From Cordylochernes scorpioides (Eukaryota; Arthropoda; Arachnida; Pseudoscorpiones; Chernetidae), in the NCBI GenBank assembly GCA_030710605.1, contig CP092865.1:142194682-142258681 (forward strand): a stretch of DNA of 64,000 nucleotides. Direction: 5' to 3'. The notes beneath the pieces are model-generated. The model saw nothing but the letters and a program-made list of their open reading frames with translations. It did no database searches and was not told the DNA's origin. Positions 10,586 to 22,330 of the stretch are shown here, piece after piece; the first letter of the stretch is position 1, and each line of letters opens with the position of its first letter. Position numbers and translations under genes: made by a program.

Positions 10586-11167
10586 TCAATTCTCTTCCTC
10601 TCTAAGTGACTGCCGAATTTCATTAAGAGTTAATTCTCTTCTAGTTCTCAGTACAACAGTGATCTTTTCCAATCTTGGACGGATACCTCGCACAATATGA
10701 AACGCTAGTTCTCTTTGGGATATTTGGTGTCTGAGTGAAGAACTTTGAGAGGCAATATTTTTGGCTCTAGCCATATATTCGTTTATGGATTCATTATTTT
10801 TCATCTTGACATTCTTAAGTTCAAGTCCAATATCAATGATCTTATCTTCTAGGTTGCCCGTGTAGATTTTCTTTAATTCATCCCATACTTTCTTTGCTTT
10901 AGTTTCATCTAGAAACATTCCTGCTTGTTCATCTGATAGAGTTGTAATTATAATTCCAAAGGCTTCGTCATTCTTTTCACTCCATATTTGCCAAGCGACT
11001 TCATCTTTTATATCAGGCTCAGGATCCGAAATTACGCATTTAAATAAATTCTCTCCACGTAAAAGTGCTCCGACTTTTAAAGCCCAAATCGGATAATTTG
11101 TTCCTGTTAAAGGTTCAATTTTTGTCGTTGGCAAAAAATTGCAATCCATTTTAGCCTTGTTTTTCAA
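10586..11167 (-). pseudogene. Copia-A Gag (capsid part)
   Basis: A 193-codon frame starting 230 bp inside the 5' LTR, with the standard copia Gag layout: IEPLTGTNYPIWALKVGALL (N-terminal 'LxGxNYxxW' motif), AWQIWSEKNDEAFGII, then the UBN2-type helical capsid region with KAKKVWDELKKIY, LKNVKMKNNESINEYMAR and ELAFHIVRGI. The start is chosen because no earlier in-frame Met occurs after the PBS. The product would form virus-like particles. It is separated from the zinc knuckle by one TGA. Confidence 0.82.
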
Positions 11168-11397
11168 CTTTTTAAAAATTAAACAATATAGTTTAAAGGT
11201 AGTTTATAATTCAAAAATGTTTTTTTTTTTCAATCCTTCTATTTAAAACTTTCTTTTATCAATATAATTCAAATTATATTGAAATATATTTCAAAATTTA
11301 CATATGTTGATGCAGAAGAGATCTTTGTTTACCGAATTAGAATAAACGTATCAAACTTAATATAAAATATTTTCGCTTTTTCTCAAGTTTTAAATTG

Positions 11398-11415
11398 AAC
11401 CACGCTCTGCTACCA
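11398..11415 (-). other. Copia-A primer binding site (initiator tRNA-Met 3' end)
   Basis: The minus strand reads TGGTAGCAGAGCGTGGTT. This is complementary to the conserved 3' end of eukaryotic initiator tRNA-Met including CCA, 5 bases inside the 5' LTR. It sets the direction of reverse transcription. Confidence 0.85.
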
Positions 11416-11420
11416 TAAAT

Positions 11421-11593
11421 TATAGTATTTTAAATAATTACAACTCTCTTTAAAGCAACAAAAGAATTATTTATTGCATTTAGCAAGACAAGAAAAAAAA
11501 AACAAACACCGGAAAGCCAAACCAAAAACTTACCGGTTAGTTCCTATTCCCAATCTAGCTTTCACACAGAGTATTGAAAAATAAAATACGACA
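11421..11593 (-). repeat. Copia-A 5' LTR
   Basis: 173 bp, matching 6900-7076. Its inner end reads TATAG instead of TGTAG on the plus strand. It is followed by the CATTT target duplication at 11594. Confidence 0.9.
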
Positions 11594-14500
11594 CATTTTT
11601 AGTTTTATTAGGTATTATTTTGTTTATTATTTATTTCTTAAATGAAATTAGGCATATATTGACATACATATATTCATAATCGAGTAGAATAATATTTGTC
11701 TATGTAAAAAAAAAACATTGTTTAAATAAAAAGGCATATTTTAGATCAAAATATCATTTATTTTCCAATATTTCAGTTAACTGAACGCCAACCTTTATCA
11801 AGGTATTATGAATATTCTGAAAATTAACAGTAATGCCAATTTTATATTTAGAATTATTTGTACTATGTGTAAAAGATTTGTATAAAAATAAATAAAAATA
11901 ACAAAATATATAAAAAGGAAATGTTAAACTACAAATTTTTTACTGAAAACACAGAGCGCAAATAAGTATAAATATAAAATTGTGAAATTTGAAATAAAAC
12001 ATAAGTGAAAATTAAACAAATCCATATGAACGTTGTGTTAACCTATTGTGTAACATTATAACCACCATTCTAAATCTAGTATTACCCATACTCTTAAAAA
12101 GGACCATATTTGAAAACACTGCATCATTTTTGTAATATATTTTTAAAATCATATATTGTCAACACCTGTATTTCCTTTTTTTTAACAAGGTACACCAGTT
12201 TAGAGTATTTGAGATCTCAATTTTTTTATTTTATTAGTTAACAATCTTAAAAAATTTATATTCGCTGGTAGATAGAAAAATTCAAGCAAAAAAAAAAACG
12301 CTAGGAATCTCTTGGATAAACAACCATGGGAAAGACCGTTGGGGAACAAACAAAGATATCCATCAATGTCAAATTTTAGGTTCCCCCGTAAGTTTGATTG
12401 CCAAGTTGGCGAGACACTAAGGGTTTCAAGAGAACCGCCAGTACCGCCTACAAGGAAACCTTCTTTAACAATGGACAGTCTAGACCGAGCGCTTGGTGTG
12501 AAAGGTACGTTTTGCAAAGGCTTTGGCCTTTAGGCCATGGCCGGGCTCTATGCCTGCCACATATTTCTTCAATTTCTTTTATCTATCTACTTATTTTAAT
12601 TTAGTATAATATTCTAATAGCGTAAGATGTCAAATATATTTTAAAACATTTTTTGTACAAGTCATTATGACAAGATATTTTTATGGATGCCAGTATGGCT
12701 AATTTTATGGTAAAAGTCTATCGCAACGCAATTCTCTTGTTTAAAATGTTTTATTACCATTTAGATTACAGTTATGTATAATAATTTATTTTTCTTCATC
12801 ATTTATTTTAATTTACTTTTTTTTTAAGTTACTTTAGTTTATGCAAGCAAGACGTTTGTTCAATTACAGTTTTAGATAAAACGTGTTCCAATAAACGACT
12901 AGAGTTTACAATTTTTTATTTTTAATAGTGTAGATTATCTCTTAAACTGGTATTGTAATTTTTCTTTTATTGACAAGCATAGTAGCGAGTGCGCAAAATA
13001 GTATTTTATGATCCTGCAGAACTGTATATTCTTATTTGTAAGTCCTCGTGGAGGGAAAAAGGCTAAGATATAGCAACTATTGATAGAAAGGTACGTTTTG
13101 CGCAAAGCTACGGCCTTTAGCCCATAGCCTGGCTCTATGCCTGCCACATATTTCACCCATTTCCTTTATTTAACTATTTATTTTTTTGATTTAGTATAAT
13201 ATTCCAATAGTATAATATGCCAAAATATATTTTAAAACATTAGTTAATGTCATTATCACAATATATTTTGATGGATTCCAGTATGGCTAGTTTATCGCAG
13301 CGCAAATCCTTGTTTAAAATAAATGTCTTATTGCCATTCAGATTAAAGTTATGAAGAGTGATTAATTTTTTTTACGCATCGTTTAAATATTTCAAGTTAC
13401 TTTATGCAAGAAATATGTTTGTTCAATTATAGTTTTACATAAGACGTGTTTTTACAATAATTTTTTTATTTAAATAGCGTAGATGACCTTAAACTGGTCT
13501 TGTAATTTTATTTTTTTGCATGGACATACTATCTTGTGCAAAATAGTATTTAGTGATTCTGTAGAACTGTATATTCTTATTTGTAACTCTTCGTGGAGGG
13601 AAATACGAGATGATAGTATAGCGACTATTGATAGAAAAACCTTTTTTGTATAGATTATTAGCCTTTTTTTTTCTACTTGAGTCACCTTTGATTATATTTT
13701 TTTGCATGTCACTCACATTACAAATAGTTACTGCATATAATTTTATTTCTCCCATTTATAGGTGTATTTATATTTCATTATTTAGTTATTATCGTAAAGA
13801 CTGACCTATATATTTAATCTAATAGCGATTTTATAGTATAATAATCCATGTACAGAATTTGGTGGGGAAGGTTTTCCTTTTTTTTTTTTTAAATGAAATT
13901 ATAGTGAAATTTGTTTCTTTTCTTTAACTCCAGCCAAAGAACGAAGTCATTTTTTAATCCTGCATCCTTTGGAAGTTAATAGCACTATTTCAGAATTAAA
14001 CGCAATATGCAAACTTAGCAATTTATCAGATATTTGTTCCAGGTAACCTTAGATAAACAGCGATAAAGAACTTTGCACCTTGTGTGTGTTTGCACTTGAG
14101 TGGTTTTTGATAAGCCTTTCCAGAAAATCTTATCTATACATCCACCTTTCAGATTATTTGGCAGCAGAAGCCTGTAACAAAAAAAAACTATAGATCATAG
14201 CAGACTTAAAACTCGTTTCAACATAGGCTTTTGTAGTTTATGAAGCGTGGTATTTAGAGCAAGGTGACCTGCAACAAAGACTACATTTCTGGGAGGTCGA
14301 GAGTAGATCTTGAAGATTAAGAAGAATATCTTGTGTAGTTTTGAACAATGGATGTCGGAGCATGCAATTTTATCTGTAAAATTGGACAATACTCAGTAAG
14401 CTTTGAAGATACTCATGAAGGTGGACGTGAGGTAAAGAATGACTTACAACATAATATACCGATGGATGCCATCGAGCGTAAGACCACGTGACGTGAACCA

Positions 14501-17418
14501 ATTGAAGAGTGGGTCACTGTGGTGGGAAGTGAAGAAAATATTTTGAAAAGATGCATCAGTTATAAAATACAGAGATGTATTCTATCTAATATCCATCTGC
14601 AGGGCCTGATGGACCTAATTCGCTCAGATTTTACCAAGATGAATAACTGGCATACCAAGTTAATCTACGCGAGATATAGTTGTGCCAACCTGCACCTACT
14701 CAGATGTGTCTAGGCTCGGTTCACCTCTGTCATACCACGAGAAACCACTGAGATAGCCATATCTTAACAAAATAAATGTTTTGCATCATAACAAAGTATA
14801 TATTTGAGCATTCAATTCCGTATTTTAGTGAGACATCAATAGGAAAGCGTGCTGTGTCAAACCCGGTCAAGTCAATATACATAATATCATCAAAGGTGTA
14901 AGAGTACTGCAGTCGACAGTATTTTTTTTTACGAACCACGGGGTAGTGAACAAAAGTAATCCTTAGCAGAACAAATAGAACTGTCTAATGCAATAATTTT
15001 AAATATGTTAAAGAGTTCAGGCTGGACTAAAGAAAAGAACAATATGATAGACCCTGATATATGTAAAATAAAGTGAGTGGAAAGCTAATATTTCCTATAG
15101 AAGCACTCTAGATATAATTAGAACAGGGAAATTCTCAGGAATAGGATAGACAAAGACTTTTGAAGCACAAATCCAGGATTTGCATATCTTTTATCCTTTA
15201 AGTAAATTAGCTGTACCACCTAGCAGTAGCCAAAGAGCATTAGTTTAGAGATTAGATAACGGTCGAAATTCGTCAGCTTTACGACGCCCTACAGTGAGAA
15301 GCAGACAAGGTGTAGACTTTGTGATGTGGGCGATGGCCATAGTCACTAATTGAACATTAAGAAAGTGTATATATATAGAAAGCTGTATAAGAAACAGCCG
15401 GTTCGTAAAATTTTAATATGTATCAAGTGCGACAGATCAAATTAAGCAGGATTTTTCTTTTTATATAGAATTTTTTTTTTAATGAAACTTTGAAATTTGA
15501 AATTTTATGTTGAATTTTTCAAATTTTCTCAAGTCAATGCATTTGTATGTGTAGACAATCGGTCTTGTTTAATTTTAGCAATTAGGTGTAACCCATTTGG
15601 CACAAATATTCAAGTTTAGGGTGAATATTTTGTTTTATTAAGATTAGATATAATTAGAAAAGGATATTATTTGATCAAGAAGCGACTGGAGAACCAGACG
15701 CTCTTGAGTGGTCATTAAGTGGTAACTTTCCAGTTATGAACAGCGACTTAGTACTTCAGTATGGTGCATACTTTACAGTAGGCTTGGTGGCGCAAGCAGC
15801 TAAATAGATGTATAGGTATAGCTGGGCGACATCAAGTTTACTCCAGAGCCACACAACAACTCCAGAGAAAGATGTACTGCTGGGGTCGGAGTAGTGTTTG
15901 GCGGCGGGCTGTTTGTGTTCTTAGTGACGTCCAAGGTTGGGTATATGGCGCTCAATAATTCCTTGAATTGAAGCTAAGTAGACATAGACAATCAGAAGCC
16001 ATGTAGTTGAGAGCAGTGGTGTAGCAGAGTGTAGGTTTCCACATTAGTGCAGATATCGGTTGGGTATATAGACGCCCTATAATTCCATATTCTAGAACTA
16101 TTGCGTGTTACCTACAGTCAACAAGTTGTTGTTGAACAATGAAGTTGTTGTACTGGTGGTGTAGAGTGGTTGCTGTGACTGGAGCGTGTTTGAGGAGAGA
16201 TGGTCAGTCAATAGGATCTTTTTTGTCTGTGGCCTTCATGAGTTGAATGTCATATTCTTTGTTGCTCTAATTAGTAGATTGTCCTATTAAACTATCTTTG
16301 CAGTGGTACTAGGTGTTGAGGCAAAGACAATTTAGGGACTTTGATATTTACAATTCTTTTAAGGTTAGGTTAGCTTACAGTTGAGACTGATATCAGTCAT
16401 TGAATATAAATAGTTAGGAGATTGTACGAGGCATAGGTTAATTATATCAAGGGCATTAGTTCCCAAGTTTTGTTTTAGAGTTTGATTTATTGATTGTCCT
16501 GCAAGTTTTATGTTATAGATAGGATTCTATGATGATGATTAGAGTGCTTTGGCGTCTATAGCAATTTTTAACTTTAGTCTGTATGCACACCGCGAATGAT
16601 AGGGGGGAGGGTGTATGAAAGGATTGGTGTGATGAATGTGTAAAAAGTTGAAATCTATTATATTATTAGACCAAACTACCTACTATTTAGAATAGTTTTA
16701 GGGAATTTTAATAGGATTAATTTTTTTTTATTATTTCAAATTTGTTAGGGTTAAAAGCCTCTCAGGACAATGCAATTCTCAAATTAGAAAATAGTCGCTC
16801 TTTTAGTAGGCTTCCTTCGGGAATATGAGTTTTTTTTTTTTTAGCCTTTGATATGTGTGAGACTTTGGTGGACATAGCAGGGTTTTCACCGGCGCACCAG
16901 ATGGCTACATACAATTCAATTAAATCAATGTAGGGTTTGATAACTGGGTGGTATCTGGTTTCAAACCCCAGTAGGGGAAGTATGCGCTATGGGTATGCTT
17001 CCTTCCATATGGATAACGTTAGTGGTAAAAGGCTGAGTTAGGGTGGGTTTTGCAAGTCAGGGACTTGATTGGTTCTACGCACTGACCCATTTGTTGGGTC
17101 TGATACCATTAAGAGGGACGCGCGAGGTTTCGTAATGTCGTCAGACGACTTACACGAGGACTCTTCGGCGAAGCTATCAATAAGTGCAGAATAGGCCAGT
17201 TAATCACGTCATGGGCTTTGTGCTGGACGTGAGGTCTTTGGCATTTCGGGCTTTGTGCTGAATGTCGTATTTACTCATACACTGGCTATGAACCATGATG
17301 AGTTGGATGATGTGTTCATCCTGGAGAACCAACCCAGCCCAGTCAGCCTTTATAAAGACTCCCTACCAGACGTACTATGGTAGTACATTAATAAAATACT
17401 ATTTTATTTTATTAGGTA
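11594..17418. other. Unit 1 interior: no genes recognised
   Basis: AT-rich non-coding sequence shared, reversed, with unit 2 (48700-54560). Short frames (for example 12200-12517, 14519-14713, 17295-17486) have no family motif and are not conserved as frames in unit 2. A related pair of blocks (about 12380-12560 and 13080-13160) shares the AAAGGTACGTTTTGC text. I see no tRNA or other RNA gene. Confidence 0.5.
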
Positions 17419-18264
17419 CTAGCGGATGTACCCGGCTTCGCCCGGGTTTTACCCTAGTGAAAGTTTACCTTACGGACATTAGTTAAAACAATTCTAGAAA
17501 CACCTAATCCATACTGAATCTATACTTGGCAAGATAACTTTATGTTTGATTATCTGCTCCACCTAGCTTTACCGTTCAAACGTTGCTGTCTTTGAACAAA
17601 AAGGCAGTTTTAATACCTAAATAATAATTTATTAATGATCAAATGTATACAATATATCAAAATGAAAATTAACAATAAAATTATTCCTACATAAATGTCA
17701 TTTGAATATAACATAAGTAAAAATAATAGATAAATTTTGATAATTTGAAACTGGCAAATTTGAATCTCTCGATAAAGTGAACATTTTTTCCTGGTTCCTT
17801 GAAAAATACTTGATAAGTTGAATAAAATCAATATTAATTATCATTATTCTTGTCTCAAATAAATTCCCGTGTCATCCTGAATTTTGTCTTCCCTAATTTT
17901 CTACATTACAAAATCATCATTTTATCTATTCTCCCAATATATATGTTGTATATAAATGATAAAACTAACTTTGACTTGTGCGCAATTAATAGGTAGATTA
18001 TCTTACTTTTGATAAATAATCTTTAAGATAATAAACTTGGTGATATTAAAACTTATAGATAAAAAACTTGTTATCATCATCGCTGCTTGCGAGTTAAATC
18101 TACAAATCTGCAAATAACTAAGGATATTCAGGATATTCAAGAAATTATTTTTCAAAAACCTTCCCGGGGATATACCTAATAATATCCCAAAATTTCACGG
18201 CGATTGGATAAATGGTTTTTGAATCTATAGAGTACAGACAGACATTAAATTATATATATATAGA
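17419..18264 (-). mobile_element. Helitron-1, non-autonomous
   Basis: Read on the minus strand it begins TCTATATATATA and ends with a 6-bp-stem hairpin (plus 17430-17447, ACCCGG/CCGGGT) followed by CTAG, between host A and T. These are the hallmarks of Helitron rolling-circle transposons: 5' TC, 3' hairpin plus CTRR, A^T target, no target duplication. Unit 2 near 48695 has the unoccupied ATTAGGTATTAAAC site. No Rep/helicase gene is present, so it depends on an autonomous partner. Confidence 0.88.
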
Positions 18265-19187
18265 TTAGCAAGTTTAGAGCTTGATCATGTTAGGTTAAAT
18301 TCGTTAGTAGCAAACCCATATAGAATTGGACATGTTTCAACGAAAAAGGCATGGAACTGATAGAGATAAATTTTGACTGACAGGCACCGGGTCAAGTCAC
18401 TAGTTTTGAATTCATTATTGGCTCTTTTACTTCCTTTTTTTTCCAGCTTGAATTCATTATAGTTCATGTTTGAATTCATTATTGGCTTTTTATTTATTTA
18501 ATTTTTAGATTGAATTCATTATTGGCTCTTTTACTTTATTTTTTTTCTCCATTTTGAATTCATTATAGCCCAGTTTATTATTCATTATTGGCTCTTTTAT
18601 TTTTTTTTGTCACTAAGCATTATTTTTTAACTAGTAGGTATGCACCTTCCCACAAATGTGCCAAATCTTACATATAAATAGATTACATATAAACCCTTGT
18701 GTTCCAGGCATCCTATGACACCGAATATATTTATCACAATTGGGTGTATTAATCAATAACCATGAGAAACCTCTTTTTAATTTGTTTATTTCTATTGTTA
18801 CTATCCGTGTCACAGTGTGAAATTAAAAAGCCAGTCTTGCATTCAACTGGCGAATAAATAGAATGCATGGCGCCCTTTGTTTTGATATTTAGTTTTTTAT
18901 TTTAGACAGTGCTATTGTTTCCTCTAATCCAGAGCAGTCCCCGACCTCCCCTTTTGACCCCTGAGATTTGTCCTGCTCCCTCGCAAGCCCAAATCCCGTG
19001 GTCTTGGCGGGGAAGGACTGTAGAGGCCACTCCTGCAGCCTCCACAAAGTTCACCTACAGTACCTAATAGAAAGCTGGTGGACAATGATGAAGCTGCCTC
19101 GACAAGAAAGAAGAGGACTTCGAGCATCCTTCATTGTCAAACCAGCCCATCTCTTCACCTACTTTTTTTTCTAAATTTGTATATAAC
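18265..19187. repeat. Unit 1 right part with GAATTCATTATTGGCTC repeats
   Basis: About 18400-18610 holds irregular repeats of a GAATTCATTATTGGCT word separated by T-rich runs. The same array, longer and reversed, is at 48060-48520. 18840-19170 contains a GC-richer block (CTCCCTCGCAAGCCC) present once here but tandemly amplified in unit 2. The frames here have no recognisable product. Confidence 0.6.
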
Positions 19188-20060
19188 ATAATATTATAAT
19201 AAATTTCCTTTTTTTTAATAAATAAGCAGCTATTTTTTTAAAAATATTTTCAAATAATATTCGTCAATTAAAATATATTTTTTGAATAATAGTTAGTCCA
19301 TTTTTTAACTTGATTAACCCATTTATAAATGTTTTTTTGAGACAAACAAGACTCACCATAGATATTTTTAATTCTTTGGCATATTTGAGATGTTTGAATA
19401 CCTTCTGCATTCAAGAAACGAATAAATAACTGCACGTTGTTCAAGCCTGTTGCAATCCTTCAAAGGACCTTCCATTTTAGTTTATTTATAAGTCTTTGTG
19501 TTAATAATAACTTTTAATTATAATTTTTAATTTTTTAATTTTTTTTTAAATTTTAATTTGGAATATTATAGAATTTTTAATTTTTTTTTTACTCTGTTAT
19601 AATAATTTTGGCGCAATTTTCGAGGAAGGCGATAAGAAAAGAGGAGATAGAGGCAGAAATAGGAGAGTCGAGGAAGGCTCGTGAGAAATTAGCCAAAAAT
19701 GTAGTACTACAAGATTTTAGTGGAAGGTATTTTCCAGCCATCCGAATGAAGCACTAAGTTAAGTAACTTTCAATATATATATTTTTAAAGGTATATTCAT
19801 GTATATTCTCCCAATCTATCCTCATTGCCCGTTTTATTTATTTTTATTTATTATCTTTGTGTGACCGTTTCAAGAGATAAATAAAATATTGTAGTCTTAA
19901 TCAAAACTTATAGTTGTCATTTATTTTTTTAACCCCAGTGCGTGCAGGATATATGCAAATTATATTATTTTATATAGCAGGATGTATATTTCGTGAACTC
20001 CCTGAGAACGAAAGAGCCTTCATGGATTTCGGGACGAAACCGTCAGAAATCACCTCATCA
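19188..20060 (+). repeat. Right direct terminal repeat of unit 1, interrupted by a mariner fragment
   Basis: It matches 5900-6546 with an extra piece of about 215 bp (about 19291-19505). That piece is the reverse complement of the start of the mariner gene at 20110-20320. Outside it the two terminal repeats are close to identical in order and end at the same TCACCTCATCA. Confidence 0.75.
19291..19505 (-). pseudogene. Mariner transposase N-terminal fragment (inverted copy)
   Basis: The minus-strand reading matches the 5' flank and first 50-60 codons of the mariner relic at 20138: landmarks are the ACTAAAATGGAAG start, the GAAGGATTGCAACAGG variant, and the helix-turn-helix region with LSQKNIYKWVN-like residues. 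It is only a fragment sitting inside the terminal repeat, in opposite orientation to the longer relic about 0.65 kb away. Confidence 0.65.
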
Positions 20061-20137
20061 TATAACATCGAGAGACTATTTAAGGTGTTCTGTTCTTTTT
20101 TTCCCACGCGCGGCGCGAGACTTATAAATAAACTAAA

Positions 20138-20628
20138 ATGGAAGCTCCCTTGAAGGATTGCACCACGCTTGAACAACGTGCAGTTATTTATTCGTTTCTT
20201 GAATGCAGAAGGTATTCAAACATCTCAAATATGCCAAAGAATGAAAAATATCTATGTTGAGTCTTGTTTGTCTCAAAAAAACATTTATAAATGGGTTAAT
20301 CGAGTTAAAAAATGGACGAATTACATGTACCGATATTGAGCGATCTGGACGACCAAGTGTTACAGCGACGCCAAGCACGATAAATGCGGTTGAAAACTTA
20401 ATTTTGGAGGATAGAAAATATCCATTTTTACCATAGGCAACGTATGATCAGCGACCTTTATTGTGACATTCTTGTAAATAAGCTAAAGCCCGCTATAAGA
20501 AACAAAAGAAGAGGGAAGCTTAGTAAAGGTGTTCTCTTCCTTCATGATAATGCAAGGCCACATACATCATGTAAAACTGTATCTACATTCATTAAATTAG
20601 GCTTTGAAGTTTTAGAACATCCTGCATA
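20138..20628 (+). pseudogene. Mariner (Tc1/mariner, irritans-like) transposase relic
   Basis: The start ATG at 20138 opens a helix-turn-helix N-terminus (APLKDCTTLEQRAVIYSFLN..., GIQTSQICQRMKN, KNIYKWVNRVK), then ERSGRPSVTATPSTINAVEN. The central catalytic part is deleted after LILEDRK. Text resumes at ISDLYCDILVNKLKPAIRNK and SKGVLFLHDNARPHTS, which contains the second Asp of the D,D34D triad. It ends at VLEHPAY, where repeat R1 begins at 20629. Full-length mariner transposases are about 345 residues; about 150 survive here over several frames. It is inactive. Confidence 0.82.
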
Positions 20629-22330
20629 TGTTGGGCCATTTTTCACAAAACGAACCGAACAATGATGTAAACATATTACATCATATATGTACAGTGTCTT
20701 GTCGAAGTGTTTGCTGTCCAGATGGAGGACCTGGACAAGCTCTGGGCTTCATGTATTCCGAGGCCCGCTGCAGTAAGGTCCAGATGGAGGACCTGGACAA
20801 GCTCTGGGCTTCTTGTACTCCAAGGCTAGCTGCAGTAAGATGGAGGATGTACATATGTAATTATATGTATTATAACCAATCCCTTCCTTTATATACAAGA
20901 TGAAAGGTCTAAATTTCTTTTTTTTATTACCACATTGAAATTTAAATACATAGAGTAAATAAATTAAATATATACTCTAGATAGATTAGGTATTTTAAAG
21001 ATAACAATAAAATTTCAAAAAAAAAATACTAGATTAAATAAATAAATTAAATATATACTCTAGATAGATTAGGTATTTTAAAGATATCAATTAAAATTTT
21101 AAGAAGAAACACTAAATTAAAATTTCAGGGAATCGACCTGATATAGTTTATTATTTTTTATTATTAATTTAAAATTAATTTTATTTCAAAGAATAATTTT
21201 TTTTATCTTAATTTCCAAATTTATTCAACGAAATAAATACCTTTTCTTTTTACTCTGTAAATAAAAAAAATTTTGAGGCACGCGAGATTTGAAATTTTGT
21301 CAGTTGGAGTCGAGTAGCCAAAGAGCGAGGGTTGAAAGGATCGGGGGGGGGGGGGGGGGGGGGGGGGGGCCGAGCGATGGAAGGCAAGAATAGACAAAAT
21401 GGTGAGTCAATTACCCTATAATTTTCTTTTGTGGGCCAAAAAGGCCCGTTTATAGAATAGAAATCTCATATCAAATTTAATAAGTTATTTTTGTAAAGTT
21501 GCAATCTCTACTATATAGTATATTCCAAATAAAAAATTTGGTTGTTTTATATATTTCGATGAGATTAGAAGTAAAGAACTGCTTACAAAGGATTAGACCT
21601 TTTATCTTTTATATAATCTTCCCCTTGTCTCAAAATATAGATAAATTTTAGCTATAATAAAATTTCATATATATTTTCTTTTTATTAATTTGTATTTTTT
21701 TGTGTTTTATACCAGACTAGACATACAATGGTATTTTCCATGGTCAATTCTACCAATAAACAATTACATATGCTCATATATATATCATATAACTCATGTT
21801 AACATTCAAGTCAATCTCATTCCCCTAATTTTATTGTGTATGCATATATATACTGTTTAAATTTAAACATGTGGTGGTTTATACTCATCCCATTGAGAAT
21901 CAAACCTGTGTTTGTGTGTATCATGCTTTGGTGTGTTTTCCATTTTGGTCAGGTTTCCAATAGTCTAACATATTTGTAAATTCCCTTAAAGTGTATCGGA
22001 ATGAGGTGTATGTTATTCAAATCGTAGAGGTGATGATTGTACATTTCATCATGATAGAAATTGACCCAACAATATTGTTGTATTGAGATTTTCTTTTCGC
22101 TAACTCACTTTGAGGTTTACCCTCGGTACCATGTTGTGATATGGGGTGTTGGACTTCACATAGATAGATTTGATGTACTAAAAATTTTCTAAACTTGAAA
22201 GTATGTTAACATAGGATTTGAATGAAATTCTCCATTCTTTATATTTAAGTGTTTATATTAATCGTATATTGTATTTTTTTGTTTGTGTGTTTGCCGTGGC
22301 GTGTTTTTGGTGAGTTTAATATTAAACTAG
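20629..22330 (+). repeat. Repeat R1 (LTR-like, about 1.7 kb), inserted in the mariner relic
   Basis: It begins TGTTGGGCCATTTTTCAC and matches 35449-36912 plus 46331-46495 (R2) closely. Inside are an imperfect duplication of a CCAGATGGAGGACCTGG block, absent from R2, and two copies of an AAATATATACTCTAG block about 85 bp apart. It has no coding frame. The right end is the last point shared with R2 (TTTAATATTAA) and may not be the true end. Confidence 0.7.
21343..21369. repeat. Poly-G run of 27 bases inside R1
   Basis: 27 consecutive G. The corresponding place in R2 (about 36100) has no such run, so it is a private expansion or an assembly artefact. A second run of 16 G lies at 23299-23314. 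Confidence 0.9.

Larger units (their letters stand above)
6900..11593 (-). mobile_element. Copia-A: complete but decayed Ty1/copia retrotransposon
   Basis: LTRs at 6900-7076 and 11421-11593, with 5-bp target duplications CATTT at 6895-6899 and 11594-11598. The coding strand is minus. The order Gag, zinc knuckle, integrase, RT, RNase H is diagnostic of copia. The PBS (11398-11415) and a purine tract (7077-7089) are in place. Unit 2 at about 54560 holds the uninterrupted target sequence, so the boundaries are certain. Stops and frameshifts between all domains make it non-autonomous today. Confidence 0.93.
6547..19187 (+). repeat. Unit 1: long non-coding repeat (inverted relative of unit 2)
   Basis: After removal of Copia-A and Helitron-1, about 7.1 kb remains. 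It aligns along its length, reversed, with 47260-54830. Landmarks shared by both: the 6590-6760 block, the CCATGGGAAAG...GTTTCAAGAGAACC block (12320-12440), the 13020-13140 block, the 14480-14760 block, 15290-17400, and the CTCCCTCGCAAGCC block (18970). No open frame above about 75 codons and no protein motif was found, so it looks non-coding. Its class is unknown. It is too complex to be a simple satellite. Confidence 0.7.
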
